The translations under genes and the position numbers were made by a program. DNA of 64,000 bases from Streptomyces sp. NBC_00459 (GTDB lineage Bacteria > Actinomycetota > Actinomycetes > Streptomycetales > Streptomycetaceae), in contig NZ_CP107903.1 of assembly GCF_036013955.1 (NCBI RefSeq), positions 744,001 through 808,000 on the forward strand. The letters are read 5' to 3'. Shown here in pieces: positions 1-8,370 of the stretch (positions within the stretch are counted from its first letter, which is position 1; every line of letters starts with the position of its first letter). Below the pieces are notes generated by a model. It was not told where the DNA came from and did not search any database. It saw only the letters and a list, made by a program, of their open reading frames with translations.

Positions 1-616
1 ATGAGCTGGGTACGCCCAGTTGGGCCAGCCGGATGTAGCGCTCGCTGTGCTCGCCGAGCGACTCGAGCATCCGCTGCAGATGCGGTCCCACAGCCTGCGT
101 CGGAATGCGGTGGAATTCCCTGTGCGCCGCATGCCACTCGTCCGGCCGGTCGTCGCCCGCCAGTTCCTGCATACGCTTCAGTGCTTCGCCCATGCGCTGG
201 AGGTCCCCGGGCGCAAGCGACTTGGCCGTCACGCTCACTGCGAGGGCTTCGAGCATGATGCGGGCCCCATAGACGCCGTCGAGGTCCTCCGGGTCCACCG
301 CCCGCACCCTCGCCCGCTGGTCGGGCTGCGCGTCGATGAGCCCCTCTTCCTGGAGCAGCCGGAACGCCTCGCGCATCGGCGTGCGGCTGACGCCCAGCTT
401 CCGTGCCATCTCGGCCTGGAGCAGCGCAGACCCCGGCGGCAGTTCACCGCTGAGGATCATCCCCCGCAGGCGTCCGTGGACGTCGAGGGCGAGTCGGCGC
501 CCGCCCGCGGCCGGCCCGGGTGTCCCGCCCGTCGACTCGAACGGGACCTGCGACGCACTGCTTCCGTTGTCCGCCGACCGTGGTTCCTCAGGGGTCTCGC
601 CCCTCCTCCTGCTCAT
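1..616 (-). CDS. GntR-family regulator with FCD-type C-terminal domain (3' end cut by window)
   Basis: The reading frame starts at the ATG at 616 and runs off the left edge, so about 205 codons are visible. After a 45-residue disordered start it has the GntR winged helix: residues reading RLRGMILSGELPPGSALLQ, then the recognition helix KLGVSRTPMREAFRLLQEEG, then the all-helical effector part with EALAVSVTAKSLAPGD and a conserved AAHREFHR segment typical of FCD domains (metal or carboxylate sensors). The last FCD helices are missing. It follows the terminator of the aromatic operon and probably has its own promoter, with a GTGTAT-type dyad at 634-643 just upstream. It may control the symporter or the aromatic operon; that link is inferred from shared palindromes, not shown. 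Confidence 0.85.
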   Translation of the reverse strand, partial: MSRRRGETPEEPRSADNGSSASQVPFESTGGTPGPAAGGRRLALDVHGRLRGMILSGELPPGSALLQAEMARKLGVSRTPMREAFRLLQEEGLIDAQPDQRARVRAVDPEDLDGVYGARIMLEALAVSVTAKSLAPGDLQRMGEALKRMQELAGDDRPDEWHAAHREFHRIPTQAVGPHLQRMLESLGEHSERYIRLAQLGVPSS

Positions 617-633
617 ACCCGGAGTCTACCCAG

Positions 634-643
634 GTGTATGCAG
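634..643. promoter_or_regulatory. Candidate GntR operator (GTGTATGCAG)
   Basis: Imperfect dyad 18 bp upstream of the GntR start codon. It differs at two positions from the perfect palindrome GTGTATACAC found at 6634-6643 upstream of the symporter. GntR/FCD proteins commonly bind short TGTATACA-like dyads near their own promoter, so autoregulation is plausible. Assignment rests only on position and similarity. Confidence 0.4.
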
Positions 644-657
644 TGGTGGTACGCCAA

Positions 658-685
658 AACCGGCAGGGAGCATTCCCTGCCGGTT
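658..685 (-). terminator. Intrinsic terminator of the aromatic operon
   Basis: A perfect 12-bp stem (AACCGGCAGGGA / TCCCTGCCGGTT) with loop GCAT. On the minus strand the stem is followed by a short T run (TTTT overlapping the stem end). It lies 86 bp beyond the stop of the last operon gene (771) and 42 bp before the GntR start, so it separates the two transcription units. Confidence 0.8.
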
Positions 686-770
686 CTTTCCCTCGCTGAC
701 CGCACCAAGGGCGGGGCTGCACTGTATCCACTATTCGAACGTGGTCGCGGTCGCCGTGCCGTCGGGAGGC

Positions 771-1649
771 TCAGCGCTCCGCTCCGGGGCCGATCAGCGA
801 CTGGAGCGGGCAGGAGGGCTGCCAGGCCGGAGTGAAACGGCGGCGCAGGTCGGCCACCGCCTCGATGCCACGCAGGGTCACGTCGGGTGAGATGGACAGC
901 CCTGCGGGCCCGAGGAGGCCGGGTGCCGCAGCCTGGGCGGCGGGCTTCGGCAAGCCGTGTCGCACCAGAGCAGCTTCTACGCCCGACGCCCCGGAGGCCA
1001 GAAGCTCTGCCGTGCTCACCCGGCAGACATCGCGGTAGGCGCGGATGTGCGGCGTGGTGGCGGCTGTGCGCGGCACCACCACCACACCGGTGAGGATGTC
1101 GGGTGCCACCTGAAGGTGGCCGCCGAGACGCGGGTACCCCTTCTCCGCGGCAAGGGCGTCGAAGGGCGGATGGAGAGTGGTCCCGTCCACAGCGCCTGTC
1201 GGCAGCGCCTGGAACCTCTGCAGAGTGCCGCCCACCGATACGAGTTGGCCGTCGGAGACCGGCGCGCAGGCGATGTCGGTGAGTACGGCACGCAGGACGA
1301 ACGCGAAGGCGCTTTGCGCGTTGTCGACCGCCCACCGGTCCGTCGGCAACGGTGGGCCGGGACGCCGGTGCACGGCGAGTTCGCCCATACCCTCGGCCTG
1401 GACGGCCACCGGGTCCCGCTTCAGCAGTCCGCGCAGGAGGTGGTCGGGAGACGTGTGCATGATGTCGTAGTCGCCGTCGTTCCAGCCGGCCATCTGCTGG
1501 TCGGAGGAGACGACCTGGACGAGGTCCACCTCCAGTCCTGCCCTCTGGAAGTACCCGGAGTCGAGGGCGTGGTAGAGATGGACGGCGCCCGCGCCGGGGA
1601 AGATGCCCACGGTCAGGCGTCGCGTTTCGGAGTTTTCTGAGCGTTGCAT
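771..1649 (-). CDS. NMT1/SsuA-like periplasmic-binding-fold protein without signal peptide
   Basis: 292 residues. The opening RRLTVGIFPGAGAVHLYHALDSGYF and the later DLVQVVSSDQQMAGWNDGDYDIMHTSPDHLL follow the NMT1/SsuA/ThiY class of type 2 periplasmic-binding folds (GxF..H.A...GYF, then a GD.DI segment that lines the ligand cleft). There is no hydrophobic signal sequence or lipobox at the N-terminus and no ABC permease or ATPase gene nearby. It is the last gene of the hydroxyquinol operon, 18 bp after the SnoaL-like gene. It could be a cytosolic ligand binder or an enzyme recruited from this fold; a role in ordinary import is unlikely as written. The family is fairly certain, the function is unknown. 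Confidence 0.8.
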   Translation of the reverse strand: MQRSENSETRRLTVGIFPGAGAVHLYHALDSGYFQRAGLEVDLVQVVSSDQQMAGWNDGDYDIMHTSPDHLLRGLLKRDPVAVQAEGMGELAVHRRPGPPLPTDRWAVDNAQSAFAFVLRAVLTDIACAPVSDGQLVSVGGTLQRFQALPTGAVDGTTLHPPFDALAAEKGYPRLGGHLQVAPDILTGVVVVPRTAATTPHIRAYRDVCRVSTAELLASGASGVEAALVRHGLPKPAAQAAAPGLLGPAGLSISPDVTLRGIEAVADLRRRFTPAWQPSCPLQSLIGPGAER

Positions 1650-1667
1650 GCGGACCGTTCCTTGGAG

Positions 1668-2285
1668 TCAGTGGGGATCGCCTGGGGTGCCGGCACCGGC
1701 CAGCCAACTCGCCCCTTCGGCGTAGAGGCTCTGGACGACGTCACCGGTCAGGCCCGGCAGCCCGGCCTTCACCGTGAAGCCGGCCTTGGTCTGCAGGTAG
1801 CCGAGGTGGCGGTAGCCGACCGGGAAGCGGCGCAGCAGCTGCGGGTCCAGGTTGAACGACGCGGACGGATCGACCACGTCGAGGCGGTCCTTCTCGTAGA
1901 TCGGCTGTCGGCGCACGATCTTCCACACGCCCTCGTGGCGGGCGCAGAAGTCGTAGAAGCGTCCCGTACAGACGACGTCGACCTCCACCCCGTCGACCAT
2001 GGCCCGCTGGTTGATGGTCGTCTTGGTCTGGGCGACGGCGCGGTCACCCACCACGTCGGCGGTGTGCCCGCCGAGGAAGTGCAGGATGCTGACCCCGTTG
2101 TCGAATCCCTCCCGGCTCACGGCGATGAAGTCCGTCGCCGGGCCCTGGAACCAGGTGGCTGTCATCCAGCCGTCTGCCGGGTGCCAGACGGTGGCGAACC
2201 GTTCCCAGTCGCCTGCGTCACGCCACAGCGCCCAGTTCTCGACGAGTTGACGGATCTCGAAGTGATCAGTCTCGATTGTCGGCAT
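1668..2285 (-). CDS. SnoaL-like / NTF2-fold protein
   Basis: 205 residues. The start at 2285 is chosen because GGGAGG lies 7 nt upstream; an earlier in-frame start at 2375 has no such site. The sequence IRQLVENWALWRDAGDWERFATVWHPADGW is the usual opening of the SnoaL-like NTF2 cone, and VVCTGRFYDFCARHEGVWKIVRRQ is the characteristic late strand pair. These proteins are small-molecule isomerases, dehydratases or the small subunits of ring hydroxylases. Placed between the flavin monooxygenase and the binding-fold protein in an aromatic operon, it most likely handles an aromatic intermediate, but the reaction cannot be read from the sequence. Confidence 0.85.
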   Translation of the reverse strand: MPTIETDHFEIRQLVENWALWRDAGDWERFATVWHPADGWMTATWFQGPATDFIAVSREGFDNGVSILHFLGGHTADVVGDRAVAQTKTTINQRAMVDGVEVDVVCTGRFYDFCARHEGVWKIVRRQPIYEKDRLDVVDPSASFNLDPQLLRRFPVGYRHLGYLQTKAGFTVKAGLPGLTGDVVQSLYAEGASWLAGAGTPGDPH

Positions 2286-2388
2286 TGAAGACCTCCCTTT
2301 CACCGGCGGTGAATCGCAGCGGTGAGTTGGCGACAGCCAGGACGCTGATGGCTGGTCGAGAATCAGTTCCTCCACGCGGACCGAGCAC

Positions 2389-3603
2389 TCACACCGGTGC
2401 TTGTCGCAGGGCCAGCTCCGCGTCGTGCCCGTAGATCCAGCCGTTGTGCGCCAAGGGATCCTCGTTCGCGAACGACGCGTCCCTGGCCCTCTGCGCGGGC
2501 CCGTCGGGCAGGTGGTTGCTCTCCGCCCTGCCCCGGCTCATCAGCTGCACCCGGGTGGCCCGCGGACGACGGACGTCCTCGTAGCGGCGCAGCGCGGCAG
2601 AGGGTTCTTCGGGCTGGTCGGCGAGGCAGCCGGCCAGGACGGCGGCATCCTCCATCGCCTGCGCCGCCCCCTGAGCGAAGAAGGGGAACATCGGGTGCGC
2701 CGCATCGCCCAGCAACGCGACGGGCCCGTTCGTCCAGCGGGGCAGTGGATCACGGTCGAGCAGCGCCCACCTCCCCACGCGCTCCGCCGCCGCGAGCAGT
2801 TCCGTCAGGCCCTCGGACCACCCGGCGAACTCGGCGCGCAGGTCCTCGATCCGGCCCTCGGCCGACCAGGATTCCGTCGTCCAGTCGTGTGCGGGCCCGA
2901 AGGCGACGATGTTGATCTGTGCGCCCGCGGAGATCGGGTAGTGCACCAGGTGGCGGTCAGGGCCGAGCCACAGGGTCTGGACCGGGCGGCGTGCGAAGGC
3001 CGGCGCGCTCTGGGCCGGTATGAGGGAGCGGTAGGCGCACATGCCCGAGAAGCGTGGTGCCTCCGCTTCTGCCACGAACCGACCGACGGTGGTGTGCACG
3101 CCGTCGGCACCGATGACGACGTCGGCGACCTCCCGTGATCCGTCGGTGAAGGTCAGCTCGACGCCTTCGTCGAGTCGGTGGAGGCCGGCGAGCCGCAGGC
3201 CCAGACGCAGCGACGCCTCGGGGACGGCCGACCGCACCGCGGCGAGGAGATCGGCGCGGTGCGCGACGTAGCTCTGCTCACCGAAGCGCCGTTCGCATTC
3301 CTCGCCGAGCTCCTGGGAGAAGAGCACGCGCCCGTCCTCCCAGCGCCGGAACTCCCATCCGGCCCGCAGCGGCACCGCGCGTTCCCGGAAGCGGTCCAGT
3401 CGGCCGAGGCTGGCCAGCAGTCGCACGGCGTTGGGAGAGACGACGAGACCGGCACCGACCTCGGTCAGGGCAGGAGCCTGCTCGTACACCGTCGCCTCGA
3501 TCCCCGCCCGGTGCAGGAAGGCCGCGGTCGCGAGGCCGCCGATTCCTCCGCCGATCACGGCCACGCGCAGGTCGGGCGTGTGCTGGTTGTCGTGTCTGTT
3601 CAT
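2389..3603 (-). CDS. Class A FAD-dependent aromatic monooxygenase (salicylate hydroxylase type)
   Basis: 404 residues. It shows the three fingerprints of single-component flavin hydroxylases: [17 protein letters not shown] near residue 17 (FAD Rossmann motif), [13 protein letters not shown] in the middle (DG motif, FAD and NADPH), and [20 protein letters not shown] near residue 300 (GD motif, FAD ribityl). The ATG overlaps the stop of the dioxygenase gene by 4 nt, giving translational coupling. In a cluster with hydroxyquinol dioxygenase and maleylacetate reductase it is expected to make hydroxyquinol (1,2,4-benzenetriol) from a resorcinol- or hydroxybenzoate-type substrate with O2 and NAD(P)H. 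The exact substrate is an inference; salicylate- or hydroxynicotinate-type hydroxylases share this architecture. Confidence 0.9.
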   Translation of the reverse strand: MNRHDNQHTPDLRVAVIGGGIGGLATAAFLHRAGIEATVYEQAPALTEVGAGLVVSPNAVRLLASLGRLDRFRERAVPLRAGWEFRRWEDGRVLFSQELGEECERRFGEQSYVAHRADLLAAVRSAVPEASLRLGLRLAGLHRLDEGVELTFTDGSREVADVVIGADGVHTTVGRFVAEAEAPRFSGMCAYRSLIPAQSAPAFARRPVQTLWLGPDRHLVHYPISAGAQINIVAFGPAHDWTTESWSAEGRIEDLRAEFAGWSEGLTELLAAAERVGRWALLDRDPLPRWTNGPVALLGDAAHPMFPFFAQGAAQAMEDAAVLAGCLADQPEEPSAALRRYEDVRRPRATRVQLMSRGRAESNHLPDGPAQRARDASFANEDPLAHNGWIYGHDAELALRQAPV

Positions 3604-4511
3604 TCGCAGACTCCTGTCTGTGCGGGAGCGAGGACGATGTCGAAGCGGACGCTGGACCAGGCACGGCCTGCCACGTCGCGTCCGTCGGGGGTGGGGGTCG
3701 CCGCGGCATGCTCCACGAAGTCGTGGATGAGCGAGTCCTTGACGCCGAACACGGCGTCGGAGGTGAGGAGTTCGTCGCCCCGGACGAAGATGTGGGTGAT
3801 CAGGGTCCGCTTGCCGTCGGCACGGACGTCGAAGTGCAGGTGTGAGGCGCGCATGGGGGAACGGCCGACCGCGGCCAGCAGCGCACCGACGGGGCCGTCG
3901 TGCGGGATCGGGTACGGCGTCGGGGTGATCGCCCAGAACCGGTAGTGGCCCCGCTCGTCGGCGACGAGGTGACCCCGCGCCGCCATGCGGTCGTCGTCGT
4001 ACTGCACGTCGTAGAAACCGTCCTCGTCGGCTTCCCACACCTCGATGCGCGCACCTGGCACGGGTTCGCCGTCGGTTCCGGTGACCGTGCCCTCGACCCA
4101 GCACGGCTGCCCGGCGGCACCGAAGGAGATGTCCCCGCCCAGCGGGATCTCGGGTGAGCCCTCGACGAAGAACGGCCCGAGCACGGTCGCCTCTGTCGCA
4201 TTCGCGTAGGCCTCGTTGTTGATCGCGATCGTCTGCATGGACGCCCCGAACACGTCCGACAGCAGAATGAACTCCTGCCGCTTGTCGTCGGTGATGTCCC
4301 CGGCCGCAGTGAGGAACTCGATCACGGACGCCCATTCCGCCTCGGTCAGCCGCACCTCGCGCAGGAACGCGTGCAGGTGCCGGGTCAGCGCCTGCGTCAG
4401 CTGCTTCAGGCGCGGGTCCTTCGCGGTCTCGAACGAGGCCACGACCTGCTCGACCAGGGCCTGCTCACGCTGAGTCTGCTCGGCAGTCCGGTTCTGCTCA
4501 CTCGTCGTCAT
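3600..4511 (-). CDS. Hydroxyquinol 1,2-dioxygenase (intradiol ring cleavage)
   Basis: 303 residues, the usual length of the catechol / hydroxyquinol intradiol family. An N-terminal helical dimerisation domain ([23 protein letters not shown]) precedes the beta-sandwich. The iron ligands can be seen as two Tyr (in [14 protein letters not shown] and in [15 protein letters not shown]) and two His (RASHLHFDV). The segment [19 protein letters not shown] is typical of the hydroxyquinol rather than the protocatechuate branch. It cleaves hydroxyquinol between C1 and C2 to maleylacetate (seen as 3-hydroxy-cis,cis-muconate). Its start overlaps the stop of the maleylacetate reductase gene by 1 nt (TGATG), fitting the next step of the pathway. 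Confidence 0.93.
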   Translation of the reverse strand: MTTSEQNRTAEQTQREQALVEQVVASFETAKDPRLKQLTQALTRHLHAFLREVRLTEAEWASVIEFLTAAGDITDDKRQEFILLSDVFGASMQTIAINNEAYANATEATVLGPFFVEGSPEIPLGGDISFGAAGQPCWVEGTVTGTDGEPVPGARIEVWEADEDGFYDVQYDDDRMAARGHLVADERGHYRFWAITPTPYPIPHDGPVGALLAAVGRSPMRASHLHFDVRADGKRTLITHIFVRGDELLTSDAVFGVKDSLIHDFVEHAAATPTPDGRDVAGRAWSSVRFDIVLAPAQTGVCE

Positions 4512-5656
4512 CAGTCCTCCATGCCATCGGTCATCGTGCTCGGGTCCGTCCCCCGCCAGGCGAAACGCAGCAGGCGCTGGAGAGAGCCGGCCGTCACCGG
4601 ACGCGGATTGCCGGCCGGTACCACGTCCAGGACCGCCTGCACCGCGTCGTCGACATCGGACTCCTTCAGCCCGTAGTCGCGCAGCGCCTTCGGCGCGTCC
4701 ACGTCGTGCCGAAGGCGCTGGAGTCCTTCGATCGCCGAGCGCGCTCCGAACGCGGCCGCGATCCGCCGCTCGGCCTCCGGGGCGCGGGTTGCGTTGAAGG
4801 CCAGCACGTACGGCAGCACCACCGCGTGGGTCTGGGCGTGCGGCAGGTCGTACCTGCCGCCGAGGACGTGGCAGATCTTGTGGTGCAGCCCCGATCCCGC
4901 CGACGAGAACGCCACGGCCGACAGGTACGTCCCGTACAGCGTCCGCTCGCGGCCCGGAAGGCCGGCCGGGTCGGCCATCACCGCGGGCAGCCCGGTCGCC
5001 AACGCGTGGATCCCCTCCCCCGCCAGCGCCCGGTCGATCGGATCGACGCGAGGGCCCCACATCGCGTCGACGCAGTGCGCCAGCGCGTTCAGCCCCGAGG
5101 CGACACTCATCGGCACCGGCAAGGACACGGTCAGCGTCGCGTCGTACACCACCGAGCGGGGCAGGACTCGCGCGTCCACCCCCGTGGTCTTGCGGGCCCG
5201 CTCGGTCAGACCCCACACACTCGTGGCCTCCGAGCCCGCGTAGGTGGTGGGGACGGCCACTATGGGCAGGTCCGCGGTCAACGCGATCGCCTTCGCCAGT
5301 CCGGTGGTGGAGCCTCCACCGACACTGACCAGGCAGTCCACCTCGTGCACGGCCGCGGCGGCACGTGCCCGCTCGGCGACCTCCACGGGAACATGCATCA
5401 CCACCTCACTCCACCGCAGCGCGACCGGAAGGCCTGCGGTGACCTGCTGCGCAAGATCTGCCTCCGCCTCCGCAGCGATCACCATCACCCGCGTGGCACC
5501 GAGCCGCTCCACCTCGGCCCGTAGCGTCGACGCCGCCTCGCCCGAGGCGAAACACACCCGCTGAGGCAGCGTCTCGTGCTCGAAACGCATCAACGACCTG
5601 TCTGCCGAGTCGGTGTCATGACCGCCGCGGTCCCGCGGCGTCACGGTCATGCCCAT
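4511..5656 (-). CDS. Maleylacetate reductase (iron-type alcohol dehydrogenase family)
   Basis: 381 residues. The start at 5656 has AAAGGAG 7 nt upstream. [16 protein letters not shown] (nucleotide-binding turn) and [16 protein letters not shown] are diagnostic of maleylacetate reductases, and [28 protein letters not shown] carries the conserved His of the family. The enzyme reduces maleylacetate to 3-oxoadipate with NAD(P)H, feeding the beta-ketoadipate route. It is the first gene of the minus-strand operon and is divergent from the IclR gene; the 23-bp operator-like repeat lies about 140 bp upstream of its start. Dioxygenase and reductase side by side are the standard hydroxyquinol module. 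Confidence 0.93.
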   Translation of the reverse strand: MGMTVTPRDRGGHDTDSADRSLMRFEHETLPQRVCFASGEAASTLRAEVERLGATRVMVIAAEAEADLAQQVTAGLPVALRWSEVVMHVPVEVAERARAAAAVHEVDCLVSVGGGSTTGLAKAIALTADLPIVAVPTTYAGSEATSVWGLTERARKTTGVDARVLPRSVVYDATLTVSLPVPMSVASGLNALAHCVDAMWGPRVDPIDRALAGEGIHALATGLPAVMADPAGLPGRERTLYGTYLSAVAFSSAGSGLHHKICHVLGGRYDLPHAQTHAVVLPYVLAFNATRAPEAERRIAAAFGARSAIEGLQRLRHDVDAPKALRDYGLKESDVDDAVQAVLDVVPAGNPRPVTAGSLQRLLRFAWRGTDPSTMTDGMED

Positions 5657-5794
5657 GCCCGGACTCCTTTCATCGGTGAGTGGGACCGGCGGCGACCTCC
5701 GCAGCCGACGACAGCGGCGTTTCCCTCGCGTCATCCCGTGAAGGTCCTCGCGGGCCCGGTGGTGAGATTCCGCGATCGGTCCCGTCCGGGTCAG

Positions 5795-5800
5795 TACGAT
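5795..5800 (+). promoter_or_regulatory. Candidate -10 box for the IclR gene (TACGAT)
   Basis: TACGAT fits the streptomycete vegetative -10 pattern. It abuts the operator dyad at 5797-5819, so a bound repressor would block this promoter. No convincing -35 was found at the expected distance. Confidence 0.3.
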
Positions 5801-5819
5801 GTCCGCTGAATGGACATCG
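5797..5819. promoter_or_regulatory. Putative IclR operator, 8-bp inverted repeat
   Basis: CGATGTCC, a 7-bp spacer, then GGACATCG: a perfect 8-bp inverted repeat located between the divergent maleylacetate reductase operon and the IclR gene. IclR proteins bind imperfect dyads of about this size in exactly this arrangement and control both their own gene and the catabolic operon. An ATG inside it (5810) opens a four-codon frame ending in TAG, immediately before the IclR ribosome-binding site. Confidence 0.65.
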
Positions 5820-5833
5820 AGTAGGGAGCCACG

Positions 5834-6592
5834 ACGGCCAACAGCAACGACCGCGGGCGCACGGTCACCTCGCGGGCCCTGGCGATCCTGGGGGCGTACA
5901 CGCCGCAGCGCCCGGAGCTGACGCTCGCCCGGATATGCCGGATCACCGGCCTCAGCCACGCCACCGCGCACCGGTTGGTCGGCGAACTGACCGCGTGGGG
6001 AGCACTGGAACGTGTCCCCAGTGGCGCCTACGTCATCGGCCTGCGCCTGTGGGAGCTGGGCAGCCTCAACCCGCGGGGGCTGCCGCTGCGCGTCCGGGCG
6101 ATGCCGGTGATGGAGGACCTGCACGCCGCCACGCAGCAGCACGTACAGCTGGCCGTCCTCGACGGCACCGACGCCCTCGTCGTCGAACGGATCTCCACGA
6201 CAGGAGCGGTTCCGGTGGTCTCCGGGGTCGGAGGACGGCTGCCCCTGCACGCGTCCGCCGTCGGGCAGGTGCTGCTGGCCCACGCCGGCGAGGAGCTGTT
6301 CGACGAGGTCGCACGGCACGGCCTCTCCGGCTTCACACCCAGGACCATCACCGATCCCGCCGCACTGCGTGTGGTGTTGGCGGAATGCCGGCGGACCGGC
6401 GTCGCCGTCGTGCGCGAGGAGATGAGCCCGGACGCCTACTCGGTGGCGGCACCGATCACCGGCTCGAAAGGGCACGTCGTCGCGGCCCTGTCCGTGGTGG
6501 GTGCCGATGCCCGGACCCACCTGCTGGTGCCGGCGGTCGTGCTGGCCGCCCGCGGCATCTCGCGAGCCCGAGGGGCCGACGCCGAGGCGTGA
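5834..6592 (+). CDS. IclR-family regulator of the hydroxyquinol locus (no canonical start codon)
   Basis: About 252 codons if read from the ACG at 5834, the normal IclR length. The wHTH is TVTSRALAILGAYTPQRPEL then ARICRITGLSHATAHRLVGEL, followed by a wing AWGALERVPSGAYVIG and the GAF-like effector domain with LAVLDGTDALVVERISTTG and LPLHASAVGQVLLA. The only canonical start in frame is TTG at 5975, which falls inside the recognition helix and would destroy DNA binding. GGGAG at 5824-5828 is well placed for an ACG at 5831 or 5834, and the frame is closed upstream by TAG at 5822. The gene therefore uses an ACG start, or has lost an ATG by a T-to-C change, or carries a sequencing error. Confidence 0.85.
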   Translation, partial: TANSNDRGRTVTSRALAILGAYTPQRPELTLARICRITGLSHATAHRLVGELTAWGALERVPSGAYVIGLRLWELGSLNPRGLPLRVRAMPVMEDLHAATQQHVQLAVLDGTDALVVERISTTGAVPVVSGVGGRLPLHASAVGQVLLAHAGEELFDEVARHGLSGFTPRTITDPAALRVVLAECRRTGVAVVREEMSPDAYSVAAPITGSKGHVVAALSVVGADARTHLLVPAVVLAARGISRARGADAEA

Positions 6593-6633
6593 AGGGCTCG
6601 CGCTGAGCAGCCTCACCCCACCCGAAACCGGAT

Positions 6634-6643
6634 GTGTATACAC
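6634..6643. promoter_or_regulatory. Perfect palindrome GTGTATACAC (candidate GntR/FCD site)
   Basis: A 10-bp perfect palindrome 41 bp after the IclR stop and 200 bp before the symporter start. It shares 8 of 10 bases with the dyad in front of the GntR gene (634-643). TGTATACA is a typical core of FCD-type GntR operators, so both sites may be bound by the same regulator. Confidence 0.45.
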
Positions 6644-6717
6644 CCAGGTTCGTCACATCGCATCAATCAGGCAGCGCAGAGCGTTTTCCTGCACGTAACC
6701 CTTTACAGGCTCGTACC

Positions 6718-6729
6718 AGTGTGCACACT
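6718..6729. promoter_or_regulatory. Perfect palindrome AGTGTGCACACT in the symporter promoter region
   Basis: A second 12-bp perfect palindrome, 75 bp downstream of the first and with the same GTGT/ACAC half-sites. TTTACA at 6702-6707 could serve as a -35 box, which would place this dyad over the -10 region. It is a candidate operator for the symporter gene. Confidence 0.4.
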
Positions 6730-6842
6730 TAGCGGTGCGAGGCGAGTAACACACGATGCCGCCGGAACATCGGGAAGAGCCGCCGCCCTCGCCTCGGAGA
6801 GAACCCTCACCGCAACAGCAGAGCCATGTGAGAGGAACCGTC

Positions 6843-8228
6843 ATGCACGAAGACAGCCGCAGAGGAAGTCGTGGCAACGCCACCTGGCCCCCCGTGACAC
6901 TGCTGGTACTCGCGATCTGTGGGATCACCGTCGTAGCCGACGGGTACGACGTCGTCGTCTACGGCGCGGTGATTCCGTCCCTGCTCCACGAACCCGGCTG
7001 GGGCCTCACCCCCGCCGGTGCCGGTCTGATCGGTTCATTCGCTCTCGTCGGGATGCTCATCGGAGCCACGACGGTCGGCACGCTCACCGACACTCTGGGC
7101 CGACGCAAGATGCTGATCGGCTGCCTGATCTGGTTCTCGGTGATGACAGGCCTGTGTGCGACGGCCACCTCGCCGGAGGTGTTCGGCCTCTTCCGCTTCC
7201 TCGCCGGCCTCGGTCTCGGCGGTGTGCTGCCAACCGCGAGCGCGCTGGTGGGTGAGTACTCGCACCCCAGGACGCGCAACCTGGTCTTCGCGACCCTCTT
7301 CAGCGGCTTCCCCGTAGGCGGCATCATCGCCGCCCTCACCGGAATCTTCGCGCTGCCCCGGTTCGGCTGGCAGGTGATGTTCCTCCTCGGCCTCCTCCCG
7401 CTGCTCCTCGTCCTGCCGCTGGCCATCAGGTTTCTGCCGGAATCGATCACGTTCCTCCGGGCGAAGGGACGGCACGCCGAGGCCGACAGGATCGCGGACC
7501 GCTGGAACATCACCTCGGACGACCCGCAGCAAGGCGTACCGGCGCCCGAGCAGAGCCCGTCCGGTACCGACACGGGCAGCCTGTCGCCGGTACGGGCACT
7601 CTTCTCACGCAGCTACGTCGGAGCGACGGTGTGCTTCCTGGTGATGACGTGCCTGTGCCTCTTCATGATCTACGGCTTCAACACCTGGCTCCCGGAGATC
7701 ATGCGCCGCGCCGGCTACTCCGCGGGCTCCTCGCTCGGCTTCCTCCTCGTGTTCAACATCGGAGCCGTCGTCGGCACCATCGTCATCTCCCTGGCGGCCG
7801 ACCGATTCGGATCCAAACCGATCATCACGACGACCTACCTCGTGTCCAGCATGGCCGTCGTACTGCTCAGCCTGCGGCTGCCCACGACGGTGCTGTACGC
7901 GGCCGTCGCGCTGGGTGGTGTCGGGGCGATGGGCACGCAGTCGTTCGTCCTCGCCTATGTCTCCAAGCACTATCCGGTACGTATGGGCGCCACGGCGATG
8001 GGCTGGACGCTGGGGTTCGGCCGTCTCGGCTCGATGCTCGCCCCGCCGCTGCTCGGGGTCATCATCGGAGCCGGCCTGGCGTTCCAGTGGAACTTCTACG
8101 CGCTCGCCGTACCCGGCGTCATCGGCGCCCTGCTGGTCGGGCTGGTTCCCCGCGCACCGGAAGCGGCAGTGGCCCCAGGTCACGGGGGTGTTGGCGGGAC
8201 CGCGCGTCCCCTCGCGGGCCAGACATGA
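6843..8228 (+). CDS. Aromatic acid:H+ symporter (AAHS family of the MFS)
   Basis: 461 residues. The start is the ATG at 6843 with GAGAGGAA upstream; the frame extends further but without a ribosome-binding site. Twelve hydrophobic segments are visible. The first contains ADGYDVVVYGAVIPSLL, the DGxD motif of the PcaK/BenK aromatic acid symporters, and the loop after helix 2 reads GTLTDTLGRRKMLIG, the MFS A-motif. A hydrophilic loop of about 50 residues (WNITSDDPQQGVPAPEQ) divides the two halves. It most likely imports the aromatic carboxylate that feeds the neighbouring hydroxyquinol pathway. Palindromes at 6634 and 6718 suggest its own regulated promoter. Confidence 0.92.
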   Translation: MHEDSRRGSRGNATWPPVTLLVLAICGITVVADGYDVVVYGAVIPSLLHEPGWGLTPAGAGLIGSFALVGMLIGATTVGTLTDTLGRRKMLIGCLIWFSVMTGLCATATSPEVFGLFRFLAGLGLGGVLPTASALVGEYSHPRTRNLVFATLFSGFPVGGIIAALTGIFALPRFGWQVMFLLGLLPLLLVLPLAIRFLPESITFLRAKGRHAEADRIADRWNITSDDPQQGVPAPEQSPSGTDTGSLSPVRALFSRSYVGATVCFLVMTCLCLFMIYGFNTWLPEIMRRAGYSAGSSLGFLLVFNIGAVVGTIVISLAADRFGSKPIITTTYLVSSMAVVLLSLRLPTTVLYAAVALGGVGAMGTQSFVLAYVSKHYPVRMGATAMGWTLGFGRLGSMLAPPLLGVIIGAGLAFQWNFYALAVPGVIGALLVGLVPRAPEAAVAPGHGGVGGTARPLAGQT

Positions 8229-8370
8229 GAAACGCCCCCGGGGTGACGCCCGTGCAGCTGCCTGACCCTCGCCACGGATAGACCGCGCAGTGGGCAGCAG
8301 GACCTCAAGTTGGGGCCTTGCTGCCCCGCTGCCCTGCCCTCCACGCCGCCACCGAGGCTCGATCGGCTGC

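Noticed and set aside
613..1707. A 364-codon minus-strand ORF covering the binding-fold protein gene
   Set aside because: It is the Arg/Pro-rich shadow of the real frame 771-1649 and runs through the terminator.
2389..6643. Very long minus-strand frames (648, 538 and 710 codons) that join the catabolic genes with upstream sequence
   Set aside because: They are open by the high G+C content. Clear starts with ribosome-binding sites and 4-nt or 1-nt overlaps define the separate genes at 3603, 4511 and 5656.
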